A stretch of DNA of 64,000 nucleotides from Pelargonium tetragonum (taxonomy: Eukaryota; Streptophyta; Magnoliopsida; Geraniales; Geraniaceae). Made by a program: the position numbers and the translations under genes. Below the pieces are notes generated by a model, which was not told where the DNA came from, ran no database searches, and saw only the letters and a program-made list of their open reading frames with translations. Each line of letters begins with the position of its first letter. Position 1 is the stretch's first letter. The stretch lies in contig JAYMTL010000065.1 in the NCBI GenBank assembly GCA_036897445.1, positions 36,684-100,683 of the forward strand, given 5' to 3'. This document shows positions 37,813 to 51,503 of this stretch, in pieces.

Positions 37813-40800
37813 TCTTAAACACACCAAAATCTCATTCTTAGTTCTAACCCCCTTGCGTAGTATATATAAGACACTGTTGCTCCTTTGTTCAAAATAACCT
37901 GAAACTCCACTAAAAAGCTTTTCCATAGAATGGGACATCCTTAGAAGCATGTCGGGTTCCTTTTTCTAAGTAGCTATGCCTATGCTAATACGAGGAACCC
38001 CTGTGACAAAAGCACAATCAGAGACTTTCCTCTAAGGCGCTGAGCTGAATATCTAGTGTAAAATGCTTTGTAAATAACATTCGGTCGTAATCCTATGGAT
38101 TATTAAAATATTCATAAGAAGATCAAATTAATAAAAAGTAAGATGATACTGAGAAAATAGCTTTATATTATACTGAATTTATGTCCTTTCGTAGTAAGAG
38201 TTTTTTATATTTCTATACTAGGTTTTTGTAAGGGTTTATCCTAATTAAGCGGTTTACCACTGTATAAAATATCTTGAAAAAGCCCTATTTACCACCTTTC
38301 TTACCAAAAAGCTTGTAAGAATAACCTTGGCGGGATGCTTGTAATTCAATTTATATAACTTTCTTTTTGTAATACAGGCAGGAACTCGGAGTTCTTTTGT
38401 CCTATTAAAGTAGGCTTCTCAGTTATTATATAGTAAAGCGGGATTCCCTTAAAGGGCCCTTACCTAATAAGAGGTTCGAGCCCGCGTCGAGTCGGGATAT
38501 AAAAATGGATTAGGTATTAGTTGTAAGAAGGGGTATTCTAAACTTCATTTTGACTAGATACCAAGAAAAGAAACGATTTCTAGTTTATAGGATATAGAGT
38601 AGTAGCACAGTAGATAGTGAATTTGAATTTTTTAGTCCGGATTTGAATCTTAAACGTCGGAACAATTTGGGTATATTAACTCTTAAGTAGGTCCTCGTTC
38701 AGTAGAGCTCTAATCAAGTTCGGCTTTATCTTTGCTAAAAGAAAACTTGTAAGTAGGACGCTAAAAAGGCCACACAAGAATTCCCTTTTCTTGACTTAGC
38801 TCCTCAAAATGAGTGCTCTAAACTAGAAAGTCTTTTTTACTATTAAGTCAAAATCTTGACCTCTTGTGAGTCATACCAAGCAAGGAACTTCTTACCCGAT
38901 CGCAGGAACATTAGTAGTTAAAACTCTTTGTCTCAAAAGACCCATAAAATGGGGATTGGAACCGCCCCTCCTTAACGTATTAGATTAGAGCTAAAGCCAA
39001 CCACCTCTAAACTAAAAAAAATAGAGTAGCAATGGAATCCTGTTACAATAATGTCAGGAACTTCGAGGGATTGTAAGAGTCCTGCGAAAAAGTATAAGAG
39101 CTCTACTACAAAAGGGCCAGAAAAAACTTGGCAATTCCCAATCAGTAAGAAAGATTTTGAAAAGATTTTCGTGATAAGGGAGACCCTTAAGAATATCCGA
39201 CTTAAAGCTTAACTCAACCCCGGTTATTCCTAAACCACCCGTCTTGATATGAAATCTGTTACAGGAAATTCGGCAGATTACATATTACATAAAACCCCTC
39301 GTTAGAATATTTATATCTTAAATAGGAAATTCTAAAGCAAAAAATTTCTTTACGGAAGCCTTATTGCGAACCCATTTAGAAAAAGAGCGGGGGATCCATA
39401 CAACGAAGTGAAAATGTACCAAAAAGTTTTTTAGTAAGCTAATCCTTATAAAGAAGCCCTAACTTAGTTGTAGTTAAAACCTAGGACCTACAACAAGGGG
39501 CCTTTACTAAAAAGTTTAATGTTTACGGATAGATTTAAGTGAGATGTAGCTATAAAAGTTTATACTAGACCGCTCTTCTGGGTGTATGCAGAGTCAACAC
39601 TATACTCCTGTCAGCCAAGGATCTCTTTATTGTAAAGAAATCTCCTGATTAAAATAGAATGTCCCAAAGATATGGCAACTTATGTAAACTCAGGATCTAA
39701 AATTTTTTTTGCTTCTCTTTAAATTCAAATTCCCGATCGAGCTTAGTGTTCATAAAGGCGGATTCGTCTTTCGTTGAAGGTGTAGTCGTATTGGATTTTC
39801 TTTCTAAACACCCCTTTTTTTATTCGAGAATCTCATGATCGAGATGGGACTTTGGATTAAGTAGAGCTTTACAATTCTTTTAGGTTTTTTGTACTAGCTT
39901 GTTTCAGGAAATACTAGGAGTAATGGGTTGAGGACTAATAAAAAAAGGATTTTTTAGATACAGATGAGAAATTAGTATACTTAGGTCCTCTAAACTTGCT
40001 GTACGGGCCTATCCCGACAGTTATATTGTTATTTTGCTAAATGCTAAGTCACTTTTTGAACAAAGGGGCGTTCCTGCTTTAAATCTAGAATGTTTAACCT
40101 AAGGGTTTCTCTTTGTATCAGCTTCATGAACTTGGTTATTAGAAATCCCAGGTGAAGAAATTCTATCTGGGCGAGCTTCTTTAGGATTTCTTTTCTTAGT
40201 ATTATACTTCTTATTGAGTTTCGTTGTAATGACCTCCACTTATTGCACAAAGTCTTACTAATCTCAAAATAAAAAGGTGCGTATGGCCCCAGTGAGTCAA
40301 AAGCAACGGATCCCGACGGGCTAAATAAAGCTGGAATTTCTTCCTAACTTTATAGAAACCCAATTACAACATATTAGTATTCCAAAGTACGAAAGGAGTC
40401 CCCTAAAAAGAAGTGCTTTTGCCTCTAAAATTTATTCAATAATGCGAGCTTTTTCACTGCTGCTTTAATCATAGTTTTTTCTCAAAGGGTTTTTAGTGCT
40501 AGATATATAGAGGATTTGTAAGAAGAGCCATAGTGACGCTCAGGGCTTCGGGGCCTTTCTATTTTAAAGTCTTAGTGCCGGGAATATCAGATGGTAACGG
40601 GGCACTCTTTTAGAGCTTCAGTAACGAGAATAATAGAAGCTATAATTATAACAAGATTTTTTTACCATAAGTTTTTCGGCGGATTGTTATGTTATATACT
40701 ATCTTTACAATTTCGTTAATCCCAGAAAAGCATTTAGGCGAGGCCTTTTATATATAGAACTAAAAAGACAGGAGCCCCTTCTCTTGTATTTCACACAAGG

Positions 40801-41626
40801 TTCATATAACTAAATTAAAGGGATTTTCTTTTAAGAGGGTAGATTTATATCTAGGCATGAAGAAGAACTCTGGGTTCAATTCTTTTGAGTAAGGAGATAT
40901 ACCTACCAGGGATTTTTTCTTATATATTTTACTAAACTAAAAGCGGCGCAAAGAGCGGAAAAGTATAGAATCGTGATCCATACATTAAAAAGAGGTTAAA
41001 GCACACGGCCATAGAATTTTTCCTGTTGATAATGTTTAAAGCCTAGAAAATTTGACTTGATTGCGTGGAATACAAGCTTCGAGAAATTATCGGGTATTAA
41101 GGAAAGCAGGAATCGTTCTGTTTTTTAAGAGAATCTTTTAAACCCTCAGCCCTTACGCAGACTTAGAAAATGACCAGGGAGCTATATGTAATCTAAGACA
41201 TCAGGCTCCTACCTTTTAGGCTCACCGTAGGTTTTTCTAATTCCGTTTACTAGGAAATAAAGGCATCTCTTTAATCACACGGGTTAGCTTTATAAACAAG
41301 TTTCAAGTGGGGTTTTGTCACTACTAAACTCTTACATCTAAGCGGCTGCGGGCTACTTCTAGCAGCCCCCTTTTGCGTACAATTTTATACATATATTATC
41401 CTCGTTTTGAGACCTGAAGATTTAACCTTCTCAGAGGGAAGCCCTTAACGTTTTGGTTTAAGATAGATAATATTAATTAAATAGGCACTGGCTCTGCTTT
41501 ATATAGTATTTTAGTTAGAATAAAGTACTTTAACGGGGCATTAAATCTTTCTTTTAGAAACTCCTGGTGTAGGTAAAGCTAAGGATAGATTTCCTTAAGA
41601 ATGAGAAGTTAAGGGCTTGATTCTAG
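37813..41626. other. Gene-free background sequence
   Basis: No continuation of the rRNA-like block and no supported gene are visible. A 68-codon minus-strand frame (40044-40250) lacks motifs. Confidence 0.5.
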
Positions 41627-41776
41627 AACACTGCTAGTAAAGCTAAGAAAAACCACTACATCGGACACTGGCTCGAGAAACTTGCTTTCAATTTCAATAC
41701 TAAGACTCGGTCTGGTGGCGAGTCAGACCTTCCATCTCCTTTCTCTAGTTTTACTAACTTATCTATGGTAGGATAA
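41627..41776 (+). pseudogene. Protein-like open stretch with SKAKK block
   Basis: Directly after a TAG the frame is open for 49 codons to TAA 41774-41776. It reads NTASKAKKNHYIGHWLEKLA, then a polar tail with NTKTRSGGESDLPSPFSSF. Just upstream, in another frame, ETPGVGKAKDRFP is also basic. S-K-A-K-K resembles S-K-A-R-K-K at 28.83 kb, so this may be an outlier of the array family. The mixed composition (Trp, His, Gly, Glu, Pro) is more protein-like than the background. No start codon and no known domain. Length alone is not significant. Confidence 0.25.
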
Positions 41777-42021
41777 ACTAACTCTAAGATAGAACTTTTT
41801 AACTGGTTGTTTCATATTCTTGAGAGTCACTTTTAACTGTATAGAGGCATGGATCTGATTCACCTTTTCTACTGTAACCTAAAGGACTACGCAAAAAGTG
41901 GCTACACTTTAACTTTTTGAGAAGTAAAGCGCCGAAAAGATAAAAGATATAGGGTATCCTTAGGGATTCGTGGAAAGTAACTAATGTACAAATTAAGTAG
42001 ATTCCTAGCAAGAAGTTCATA

Positions 42022-42083
42022 ACCAAGATAACACGACTTGAACCTGCGACTTTCCGGTCTGAAGCGTTTTATCTGATTTAGAG
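42022..42083 (-). tRNA. Degenerate tRNA-Trp(UCA)-like stretch
   Basis: On the minus strand a T-loop-like ttcaagt, preceded by cgcagg, lies in the usual order after a 7-nt loop cttcaga, giving anticodon TCA at 42060-42062, and a D-arm-like taaatcagataaaacg. The order and much of the consensus fit a tRNA with anticodon UCA, the mitochondrial Trp tRNA that reads UGA. However, the anticodon and T stems pair only partly and the D loop is short. Several bases are missing or mismatched, so as DNA this cannot fold well. It could be a pseudogene, an edited tRNA or chance. Confidence 0.2.
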
Positions 42084-45000
42084 GGATTTGATTTAAGAGA
42101 TCCTTAATTTCCTAACTCGAAAATGACACACTCTTCTATTTAAGTTAAGTGAATATTAAAAACTTAGTAGACAAAAAAGCTCCTTATCTTAATTTGTAAA
42201 TTTCTTGTACTAGAAAACTTTACTATTAAGGCAACTCGAACGTCTAGATTAGACTTTCATTTACCTGACGAAAACTTGATTAAACGTAGTCAGCGAAAGA
42301 ACAAACCTTCTAGCATACCATTTCACTTATTTCCTGTAGTACGAGTAACCAATTTCTTTATCTAAGCGATTTTCGGTGCTTCGAGTTTTGTAAGAATCTC
42401 TTTAAACAAAGCCAACTAAAATAGGGGAACGGGGCCTTGCTGTAAGTTTATGTCGATACCTTACAGGACTCCCTGAAAGCAATTGCTTAGGGATTTTAGG
42501 AGTCTTTTACTAATACAGGGTATTCAAGTAGCCACAAGAACAAAGAAGTAAAGGCTGGAATCTGAGAGTGCCGACCACGGCTTGGCTACAGCACAGATAA
42601 AATCCGAGGGGCTTCCTTTCCTATAGGAATTGCATTATACCCGAGACTTTTCTAAACTTGTGTTTATGGTACCCATTATAATAATATAAATATAATAGCA
42701 AAAAAATCTTAAATCTACTCTTTGATTAACCAACCCCACTAAAACTTAAGCTACTAAAGATCGAGGACCCCTATTAGAAATTAGAAAATTCTTATTCAAG
42801 CTCATAACTTAGGGTACTCCGGGCATTAGTCTTTTCTTAATAAGAGAGTCACTGATATTTATTAAAATTTTCCTTTCTGCCCCGTGTTCTATTTATTACA
42901 TTATATATAATTTTCGTTCATTTAAGTTTTTCTTTCTAGTTAAGAACAATAACATAAAAGCTGAACTAATGCTAATCCCTTCATTAGAGAGTATTATAAT
43001 AGGACACTGGCCGGTAAAGGCATACAAAATAAACTAAATCTCGCTAACATAGGAGCTCTCATTAGCAAGGCCCTTGCAAATATCCCAAAAACCAATAGGT
43101 GAGAAATTCCTATTAGGAAAACTCAGTGTAACTATAAAGCGCTAATAACATGGAATATAAGTTAGAATAGAAAAGGAACTTCTGGATTTCTTAAAGGATT
43201 TAACCTAGCTTGTTAATAAAGAAACTTTTCCTAAAGAAAAAGAAATAGAGAGCTGATAACAAGGATGCCAAAAGCACTTTTAGGTGTCCTGTTTGCCTTG
43301 GAAAGGAGTTGCGCTTTTAAATTGGGCAAGGGATAAAGGGTTTCTGATTTATACGAAGCTTGGACTAAAATATGAAATATACTAAACGGAACTGAATCCA
43401 CAACACTTAAATTTAAATAGAGTGCTCTGGCAATTTATACTAATAGAACTAATAGGTCAAAAATTCAAAAAGCAAATCTCGGGATCTCGTGGTTTTTGTG
43501 CTTTCTTTAATATCTAATCTAAAGTTCTTTTTATAAAAAGTGAGAGCCCATCTATTTTTACAAGGATGAAAAAGACCTATACTATTAGCCAAAACGCGGG
43601 TATACTTACATAAAAAAGAAACTCTGATCTAGACCCCCTTTATATATAACAACCTTAAGGGCCTATCTTCAGATAAGCAGAATAACTGACGGAATTTTTG
43701 GTAATAGTGCTTTTTTTAGAATCCTTCACAAAGCAAAAACTTTATTACTGCTAAACGACTTCTTTTTTATCTTTATTGATAGAGCCCCCAATACGGAATT
43801 GCAATTCATTAATTGCATAGGGTAAAAGCTTTGATTTTTCGGGAAACTTAAATGTAGAATCTGAATTCGGGACCCCCACAGAGCGTAAAATTCCTTGGGG
43901 ATATCTTATTATAAACAAGAGAACTGCACACTTTAATTACCCGGTTTAAAGGCCCAAGAAATAAAGAAACCCTCTTAGATTAGAAATATCAAGCTAAAAA
44001 CACACTAGATAATTAGCTTTATGAAACCGAGAAAACACCCCGCAGGGAGTAATCTACAACTTATTTGTCGGATATATTTGACGCCGGAATTCCCCTTTTT
44101 AGAAAATTCTCTCTTATTTGAACTTCTGAACAAAAAATCCCACAGAGTATAGAATAGAATTGAACCCTTTTAGTTCCACGGTTTTAATATCTACAAGCTA
44201 TCCCCTTGAGGTATTCCGCTTTTATAGCTAAGAGCTCTCCTAGGAATTAAGCACTGCTGCGCAGGAAAACAAAATAGAAAGACTTTGCTTCTGTAAAAGC
44301 CAAAAACTCGGTGGTTTACTCTTTTATCAAAAGTATGCAACATTTAGTTTATATAATACGTGGAATATCCGAAGTCAATTCTATTGCAGCACGCTTTGGG
44401 ACTCTTGTTTTTAATGCAAAGTTAAGGCAGGCGTAAGAGTTTTATGGCCTAAGTTGACTTTTCTACGGGGTACTCTAGACGGTGTACGTGTGCTCAACTA
44501 AAGAGAGCGGAGCTTCTAAGAGATACTTAGGTATTTAAATCGTGGTATGCACAAGTATTATATATTACGCTGTAATTAGAAAGCGGTGTACCAAAAAAGG
44601 GGAGCCCTAAGAAAGTGTCTAAATCTGTCTAGTGAACATAAATAAAGGAGTGTAGTAAATTTCGGGTAAGCTTCTTCCGTTGGTTTTTGCTTTTTCAAAC
44701 TAGTAAAAAAGGTTTCCTACTCTTAAACTAAAAAGTATTCAAAAATTTGTGTAGTTTTTATTTTCTGTTTCAAGCAAGACTTGAGTAGTAACTAAACAAC
44801 TTTGTATTGAAATAAATTGACTCGTCAGTATATTGGGTGTCAAATTTAGAATGAAAAGAGTGGGATAAGAAAACTAAAACTGTCCTGTCCCTTAGGAGGA
44901 ATTCTTTGGTATTATTACGGGCCTTTTTTGATAGAGTCTACAGCCCCGCTTAGTTCATAAAATTTGTAATTTAATGTTAGCTTTGGATATATTGGATATA

Positions 45001-45904
45001 AAATGGGAAGGATGAGTTTTGCAGTTTCTATATATCTATTTGATAGAAATGAGCTTTGTTAATTCTTGTATGCTGGATTATAAGTACTAAAAGTCACTTA
45101 CTGCTCCCAACCGCGTTAGTACTCCATTACATCAGAGTGGGGCTTAGCTTGTGTTATACTACAGGTTTATACAAACAGAAACTCTTCAGGTTTTATTTGA
45201 TAGTAGAATTTTATCCGTTTAAATACTCTATTTTATAGAAAGGGGGCAACTCTTTAAAGCTTCGGGAAGCTTGTGTACCACTATGACTAGGTTAGACCAA
45301 TCCCTATCACTATACTCATAAGGCCCGCTCAATTTTAATCTAATTTAATATATAAAGACTCAATTTGATATCAGAGTTACCCTTTTCGAACTCTTTATAG
45401 CAAAAAAAGGGAAAGATATTAATTAAAATTAAAAAGTTAATCTTGAGGAAAGTAAGGAATTTTGAGAAAAAATCATTACAGTTGAGGGTACATACATCCT
45501 CCAGCAAGAATCCCTTTCTAATTTCAGGTCAGATAGAGTGAGATTTAGACTCCCAAAAGGGTTTTCTTTAAGCAAGAGATATCCTGTTATCGAGTTGCCT
45601 TAAAAGATAAAGCTTAAACTATCTCTTATTCAGAATAAGGGCCGGGTCCCTTAACTGCTGCTAGAAGCTTCTAAATCATTAATTTCATATTTAAGAAAAG
45701 ATACCTTGTGTTACCGGGGCTTCCCGTTTCTTTTTTAAGGTTATCTGATGATAGGATAGATTCTATTTACTTACAAAGATTAAGGGTGAAATTCTTTTTA
45801 AAATTCAGCTTAGGAGCTTACTATATTTACTTTCATAGATGCTAAGTTCTTCCTTTGATATAACACATTATATATGCATTAACAGGAACAACAGAAAAAT
45901 CTAC

Positions 45905-45917
45905 AATTACATTACCT
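45905..45917 (-). repeat. Copy of 13-bp dispersed motif
   Basis: Reverse complement of AGGTAATGTAATT, followed on its own strand by G. Confidence 0.8.
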
Positions 45918-46471
45918 GTATGCCACTTAAGTAATCGTGAGGCCTATTACTCTTTCTTTATGTACTTTTTTTCGTAAATACCCTTTAACCTTAATTTGGT
46001 TAAAATTCCGTACATAGAGTAACTCCTTTTTTTCTAAGCAGTAGTAGACTTTGGTAACACCCCTTATTCTCAATCACCCGCGAGCTGCTTCTTGATTAGG
46101 CGTACTTTATAGGAGTTTTCGACTCGCTGACATTATGGAATACAAGTATAGGTGTTTAACCGACTAACTAAGCAAAGACTAGAAAATAAACGGATATTCA
46201 AATCTCCGTACTTCGATCTCAAAAGTCTTAGGGATAACTAACAAAGAACCCAAAAAATGACTTAAGGAATTCCCTTTAGAGCTAGAGAGCTAGGAAGGGG
46301 TTGTTTCTATAGTCTATAGAAAGAGTAATCAATAAGTTAAGTTTATCGAGGCGAACCCAGGTCAAATTTTATAGGAACACAAGAATAGGCATAGGAGCGA
46401 GTTCAAATCCAGTTAAAAAGGGCCCGGGTATTCTATTTAATTTAAGAAGATAATCCTGTCATTTGAATAAG

Positions 46472-46484
46472 AGGTAATGTAATT
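46472..46484 (+). repeat. Copy of 13-bp dispersed motif
   Basis: AGGTAATGTAATT followed by G. It is on the opposite strand to the copy at 45905, 0.56 kb away. Confidence 0.8.
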
Positions 46485-47023
46485 GCGGTTGGGTTTTATA
46501 AACAACCAGAGTATCCCTGAAATAGAGGCTTTTTAGAGGTATTCTTTTATAACGCTTTAGTCTTAAGGATCCCCCAGGAATGCTTGAGTTAGATTTTTTT
46601 ATACTTTTGAGCCCTCTCCCTCTGTGCAAACCCCTGTACGTCAGTTCTACTTGTCATTCTTTGCAGCAGGGTTCCTATACGTTTTAGGCCGAGCTGTTTC
46701 GTAAGTAATCGGTTACTAATCTTTAGATAGATACTCCTGTATGCTTTGACTTTGATTTTTTGTAACCTCTATGATATCTAGTATCTAGAAGAAAACTCTA
46801 TAGCAAGAGCTTGAGAAACCCTTGAAACTTATATAAAATCTTGCCCAAGATCCAAGTTCCAAGGTTATATTAGAGCACTATTTAATTAAACTTTTTCACA
46901 AAAATTCTTTGACTACGCGTATTAAAGGGACAGCCCTTACTTTGATCGGGAAAAAGTTAAAAGGTTTCTAATAAAGATATGGTAGGGGTTCAAATAAAGA
47001 GACTCTAGGATTTACAAGAGCAA

Positions 47024-47097
47024 GAGAGGGACTCTAGTTGAACCCACGCCCGTTAGGTTAACAGCCCGGTGCTTTACCACTTCCAAACTGTACTTTA
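47024..47097 (-). tRNA. tRNA-Asn(GUU)-like sequence, probably not functional as DNA
   Basis: Read on the minus strand, blocks match tRNA-Asn consensus with exact spacing: gggctgttaacc (loop ctgttaa, anticodon GTT at 47060-47062), cgtgggttcaa (T arm) and ggtaaagc (D arm). The D stem forms four pairs (gttt with aagc), and the distances between D arm, anticodon and T loop are those of a normal tRNA. Against it, the outer anticodon stem has two mismatches, and the 3' half of the T stem and the acceptor stem do not pair. So the 5' and central parts look authentic and the 3' part does not. A truncated, edited or decayed tRNA gene fits best. Confidence 0.3.
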
Positions 47098-50000
47098 CTA
47101 CATATTATGGTAGACAAGAATCTAAACTAAAAATACCGGCAATTTGGAACGATATTTTAATTAAAGCACGCCCTCACATGAAATGCCATAGTTCCTCCCG
47201 GATCTTTTTGAAAAGTAATTCAATTAATTATTATCTATCCATTATTTATATATAGTAAAGTTCCCCTTTCTTTTTCACTACTAAGTAATAAGTATTTTCC
47301 TACAACTTACTTTTTAAAATCACCCTTATCTAAGTCATTTTATGCTGAAGATAATAATAATATTTATTTAATTAATACTGGATTCTGCTCTATTTTTTTG
47401 GTGTACTGGTTTGACTCATAGTTTACACACTTATCTAAATTAAAGGAAAAACTACTTCTTTAATCTTCCTTGTCTTTACGATCTGTGTTAATTTGTTAAT
47501 TTCCCAATCCACATACACCAAGTTTTAGTATGATAAGGTTTCCCGTTACTAAGAATGGATATACCACATAAAAAATGAAGAATATTCTGCTTCTAAATCT
47601 CTACTTACAGAGTCCTATGCAGTAAAAATACTAGACTAGAGGTTTTTTCCAAGCGAAAGGGAGGGTATAAAGCAATATAGGTATTACGTGCTAAGCAAAG
47701 ATCGAGTCTGTGAACTACCATTATACTTCAATAGTATCTAAAATTCCAAACTAGGGGATTAAAAATTTGCTTTTAGGTCCCAACTAATATTTATTAAATT
47801 AAAGTTGAATTACTTCGATCAGAATTGCATTACAAATTTCAACGGCATTTGCTAAACTCATAATGACTTCCCAGAGCTCAGCTAATAGAAAAAAGTCGGA
47901 TTTTGTATCTCTTATGTATGCCATCTGATTCTTGAAGAATGCGGATTCAACACCCCTTTTTGGAATCCCTAACATTTGGGTGGGGTAATACCCTGAAATA
48001 AGACTGCTGCAAAGACTTTTAAGGAATATAAAAATTTCTAATTAGCGATTAGTCTCTGAGAAAGATTTAGCACTAAGAATAAGTACAAGGACCGACCAAA
48101 GTTACTAAAATCTACAATATAGATGAAGAAACTTCTTCAGAATAGTTAGAATTTACATATCATTAAGGTAATGTAATTACTCTTAAGTTTTTATCTTACC
48201 GATTGTGTCTCTTTACAAATTGAATATTCTTCATTTTTGGAGTACTTTTCCGAGTTCACAATAAGTCTTAGTCCAGTTGGATTGCTTCAGTAAAACGAGT
48301 ACCTGTTCTAGCGATGAAATCCTAATTAGACTACATTTCTTTATTTGTCTTGGGAAATATTCATTCCTTAGAAAAAGTACAAGAAAGGAGTCAAAAAAAA
48401 GGATGATGAGAGTACTGCCGATATAGCATTTGGGTCATTAAAGAGTTTATTAGTTTATGATGGCCGTAATACAGATTTCAACTTAACAAAGCTGTGTACC
48501 CGCAAAAGTGAAACAAGCAGATATTAAATAAAGTATGATCTAAAAGATTAAAGCTACAGTTCTTGGGTTGAGTAAAAAGTATGGATTCCCCTTTATTTTG
48601 TAGGGAATATACTCATGTGTCTCCTTACTAGTTTTTTAGCATCAATATATAAATCTCTGTGAATTTGGAAAAGCCTCCCGTATAGTTTTAGTAAGTTCTT
48701 CTTTCTAATAGGAATTTTGCCTAACTAAAAAGAAAGGAAAACAACTGGAAAAGAGAGTATAAATCATATAGTTACAGTAGTCAAAAGTCTTCCATTTTAA
48801 AGTTCTTAGATTTCGAGTGGTAAAGCTCTATAAAACCAAGCTCTTTCTACAAGGGGGCCCTTGACTAAGTTTTTGTTACAAGGTAAATAGGTTTTGAGTA
48901 AGTTATAAGGATTTACCAATATCTCAGGCTCCAAACTTAAACAATAAGCTTGACTTTCTCTTTCTATTCTAAGGCTACTACCCATGCTAAAGCTGTTAAA
49001 TAAGGGGGTTCCTTATCCCCTTTAAATGGAAACAAAAGGGTTGGGGAATCTCGCACAAGCAAAGAAAGATATATCAGATGAACCATAAGAGAGCCAAAAT
49101 TTCAGAAGTTTTGTTTGTACCTTTTTAAAGCTTTTAGTTCTAATGGAAGAAATTCTTCTAAAAAGGGGATATACTCCGAAAGAAATTCTATTTTGAGCAA
49201 AATTGGGAATTGGCATCCGGAGTATACCTTATTTTATTTAAAGTTTCAATTTGAAGTTTCCTTTTTAAAGTAAATAACAAACAAATAAAGTTGGGTTTTC
49301 TTCACATTCTATTTGAATTTATGCTTTATAATATAATAAACTGGTATTTTAGGGAATGAAAGTCTAGTTATTAGTAGCTTTTTGTTAAGGATATTGAGTA
49401 CAAGTTTCGGGTTATAAGTATATAAGTAGGCAAGGGTTTTTTCCCAATCAAATTCTAGGGATTGATTCTAGATTCTATGTCACTAAAATGAAGAAATGCG
49501 TAAAAGGTTTCGGTAGAGTTCTTCATAAAAACTAAAGATGCTAATCTATAACTATAAAACTCTAAGACTGCTATAACCAATAAGATCTCCTAGCTACAAA
49601 AAAGAGTTTAGTACGTCTGTAGGTTCTAAACAAGGAGTAGCGTTCATTATAAAGGGGGGTTTTCTTTGAGTGAGGTATAGAATGAAAGAGTTTTTTTACA
49701 AAACTAACGCTTGCCTTAGCGCTTAGTCAGTTAATAGGGAATTTGGACAATTCTAAGAGTAACAAAGTAGGGAGAAAGCGGGTACTCAAGTATTTTGAAA
49801 GTTAGGAATATGAAGAGTAAGATAATAGTAAGTACAGGCAACAAAAAGAAAAGAAGTACTACCCGTGTTCCTATTATAGAAAAGGTTTGCTTCACTTCGG
49901 TCTACCTACGTTTACACAAATAGAAGAGGAATTTCTAAAGTTTACTGGTTCAAGGAGTGATGCTACTTTCAAGAAGACCTGGATTAAATGAGCTTTGGCC

Positions 50001-51503
50001 GGCCTTTTCATATTAAGTAAGGCGCAATAAAGGAGCAGTAGGGCAAATTCACTGTAATAAAAAACAGACGGTTCGGAAAACCTAGGAAAATCCTTTCAAA
50101 GCTTAGCAGTCATTTTTAAAGTAAACACTTACTCGTCAGATGCATTTTTCGACTTTAAGTTAGTCCTATATGGAATCCTTTTGTCTCTATCGTTATAGAA
50201 TTACGGAGAGATTGGTAAAACAGGTTCGTAATAATGCTTTTTAAGCATTTCCATCCCTAGTTATTTCGGATTCTCAAGAATTCAGTCTTTTTCTTGTATA
50301 AGGGCTTAGAACTCTGTAGGGGAAGACTCCTTGTGCTTTAAGGGACTTTCTCTTAAAACTTCAAGACAAGTCGAAGGACCTAGGATACAATTCATCCTTT
50401 TGGTTGGTCTACTTTTCTCGGCGGGCCTCTAGTATTCCGGGCTTCTTAAAACCTCGGATACTCGGGTTTTTATTACAATTCTATATTTAGGGATTTCCCT
50501 AATAAGAAAAGGGTAAGTAGATGGACCTATTATAAGGGTTGAAGGGGGTTCCGTAAATAGAGTAAGAGGAATTCCGGGGAGTTTCCTAGAAATGAAAATC
50601 ACTTAGACTTAGATAGAAGTCTCTAAAAAGAAATGCATGTTGTGAGCTGCGATATTCTAGAATTCGGGCAATTTTATCTAATCAACTAGTAATATCGAGC
50701 ATTAAGCAATCGCCAAGAATACAGACGTAGGTTAAATAGTACTGTTATAATTTGTTTAAAGTTTCTTTTATACTGAATCTAGAAATAAAAAAGGTAGAAT
50801 TCTTTCGGGAGCCCTTACTTAATTTAATTACTATAGGCCTAAATTTCCTGTATTCCTCCATCCAAAAAGCAAGGAGCGCTATAACTATATTTCTATCTAA
50901 CTTCTTAGTTTGGTAAAGTCCCATAAAAACGGAATCCCGTTTGTATCCAATAGTGGAGGGCTCACAGTATAGATTTTTTTCGTGTATATTCTCTGTATTT
51001 AGCAGGTTTTTGCTTATTTATAAAAGCGGGATATAATTAAATATTCGCAGACAACCTATTGAAATTGAAAGGGAAAGAAACCCGAATAGACAAAATCCAA
51101 CAACCTAGATGGACATACCCGTTGTATTAAATACTCCTTTGCATATAACTGAGGCGTAGGTTTTCAAAAAGGGGGCGGAAGTGTCCTGTTAAAGTAACTG
51201 AGAGATTCCTAGCGTACAAGAATAAGTTCTAATGGACAAAACTTTTTAGTAGTAGTAGTTAATGCACTTTTCTTTTCTTAATTTTGTTTGAATGCCCGAG
51301 ATGTGGTAAGGGCCGGCTTCCCTCTGCCCTAGGAACTCGTATGTATTCAAGTAAATAGAGTGGCTTCCTACTTAACCCTTAAATAAGGATAACGAGGTTT
51401 TATTCCTAATTTTAGTTAAAGTAAAACGAGTCTTTAGTTATCCCTTTTAAAAAGGTGCACTGACATATGAGATTTTTACGAGTACGTAGAGAGCCTTAAG
51501 AGC
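47098..51503. other. Gene-free background sequence
   Basis: There is no supported gene. A 64-codon minus-strand frame (49022-49216) has no motif. A 13-bp motif copy is at 48166. Confidence 0.55.
48166..48178 (+). repeat. Copy of 13-bp dispersed motif
   Basis: AGGTAATGTAATT followed by A. Confidence 0.8.

Larger units (their letters stand above)
41777..47023. other. Gene-free background sequence (apart from the tRNA-like stretch)
   Basis: No supported gene is seen. The minus-strand frame 41799-42026 (75 codons) overlaps the end of the tRNA-like stretch and has no motif. A 13-bp motif copy sits at 45905 (minus) and another at 46472. Confidence 0.5.

Noticed and set aside
38945-39010. Minus-strand ggttccaatcccc resembling a T arm
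   Set aside because: Mismatched T stem, no plausible anticodon loop and no acceptor pairing.
42334-42385. Exact agtacgag plus a later cggtgcttcgag, resembling the LSU sarcin-ricin region
   Set aside because: The 8-mer is expected about once by chance, and the position conflicts with the better ordered LSU-like series at 51.5-52.1 kb.
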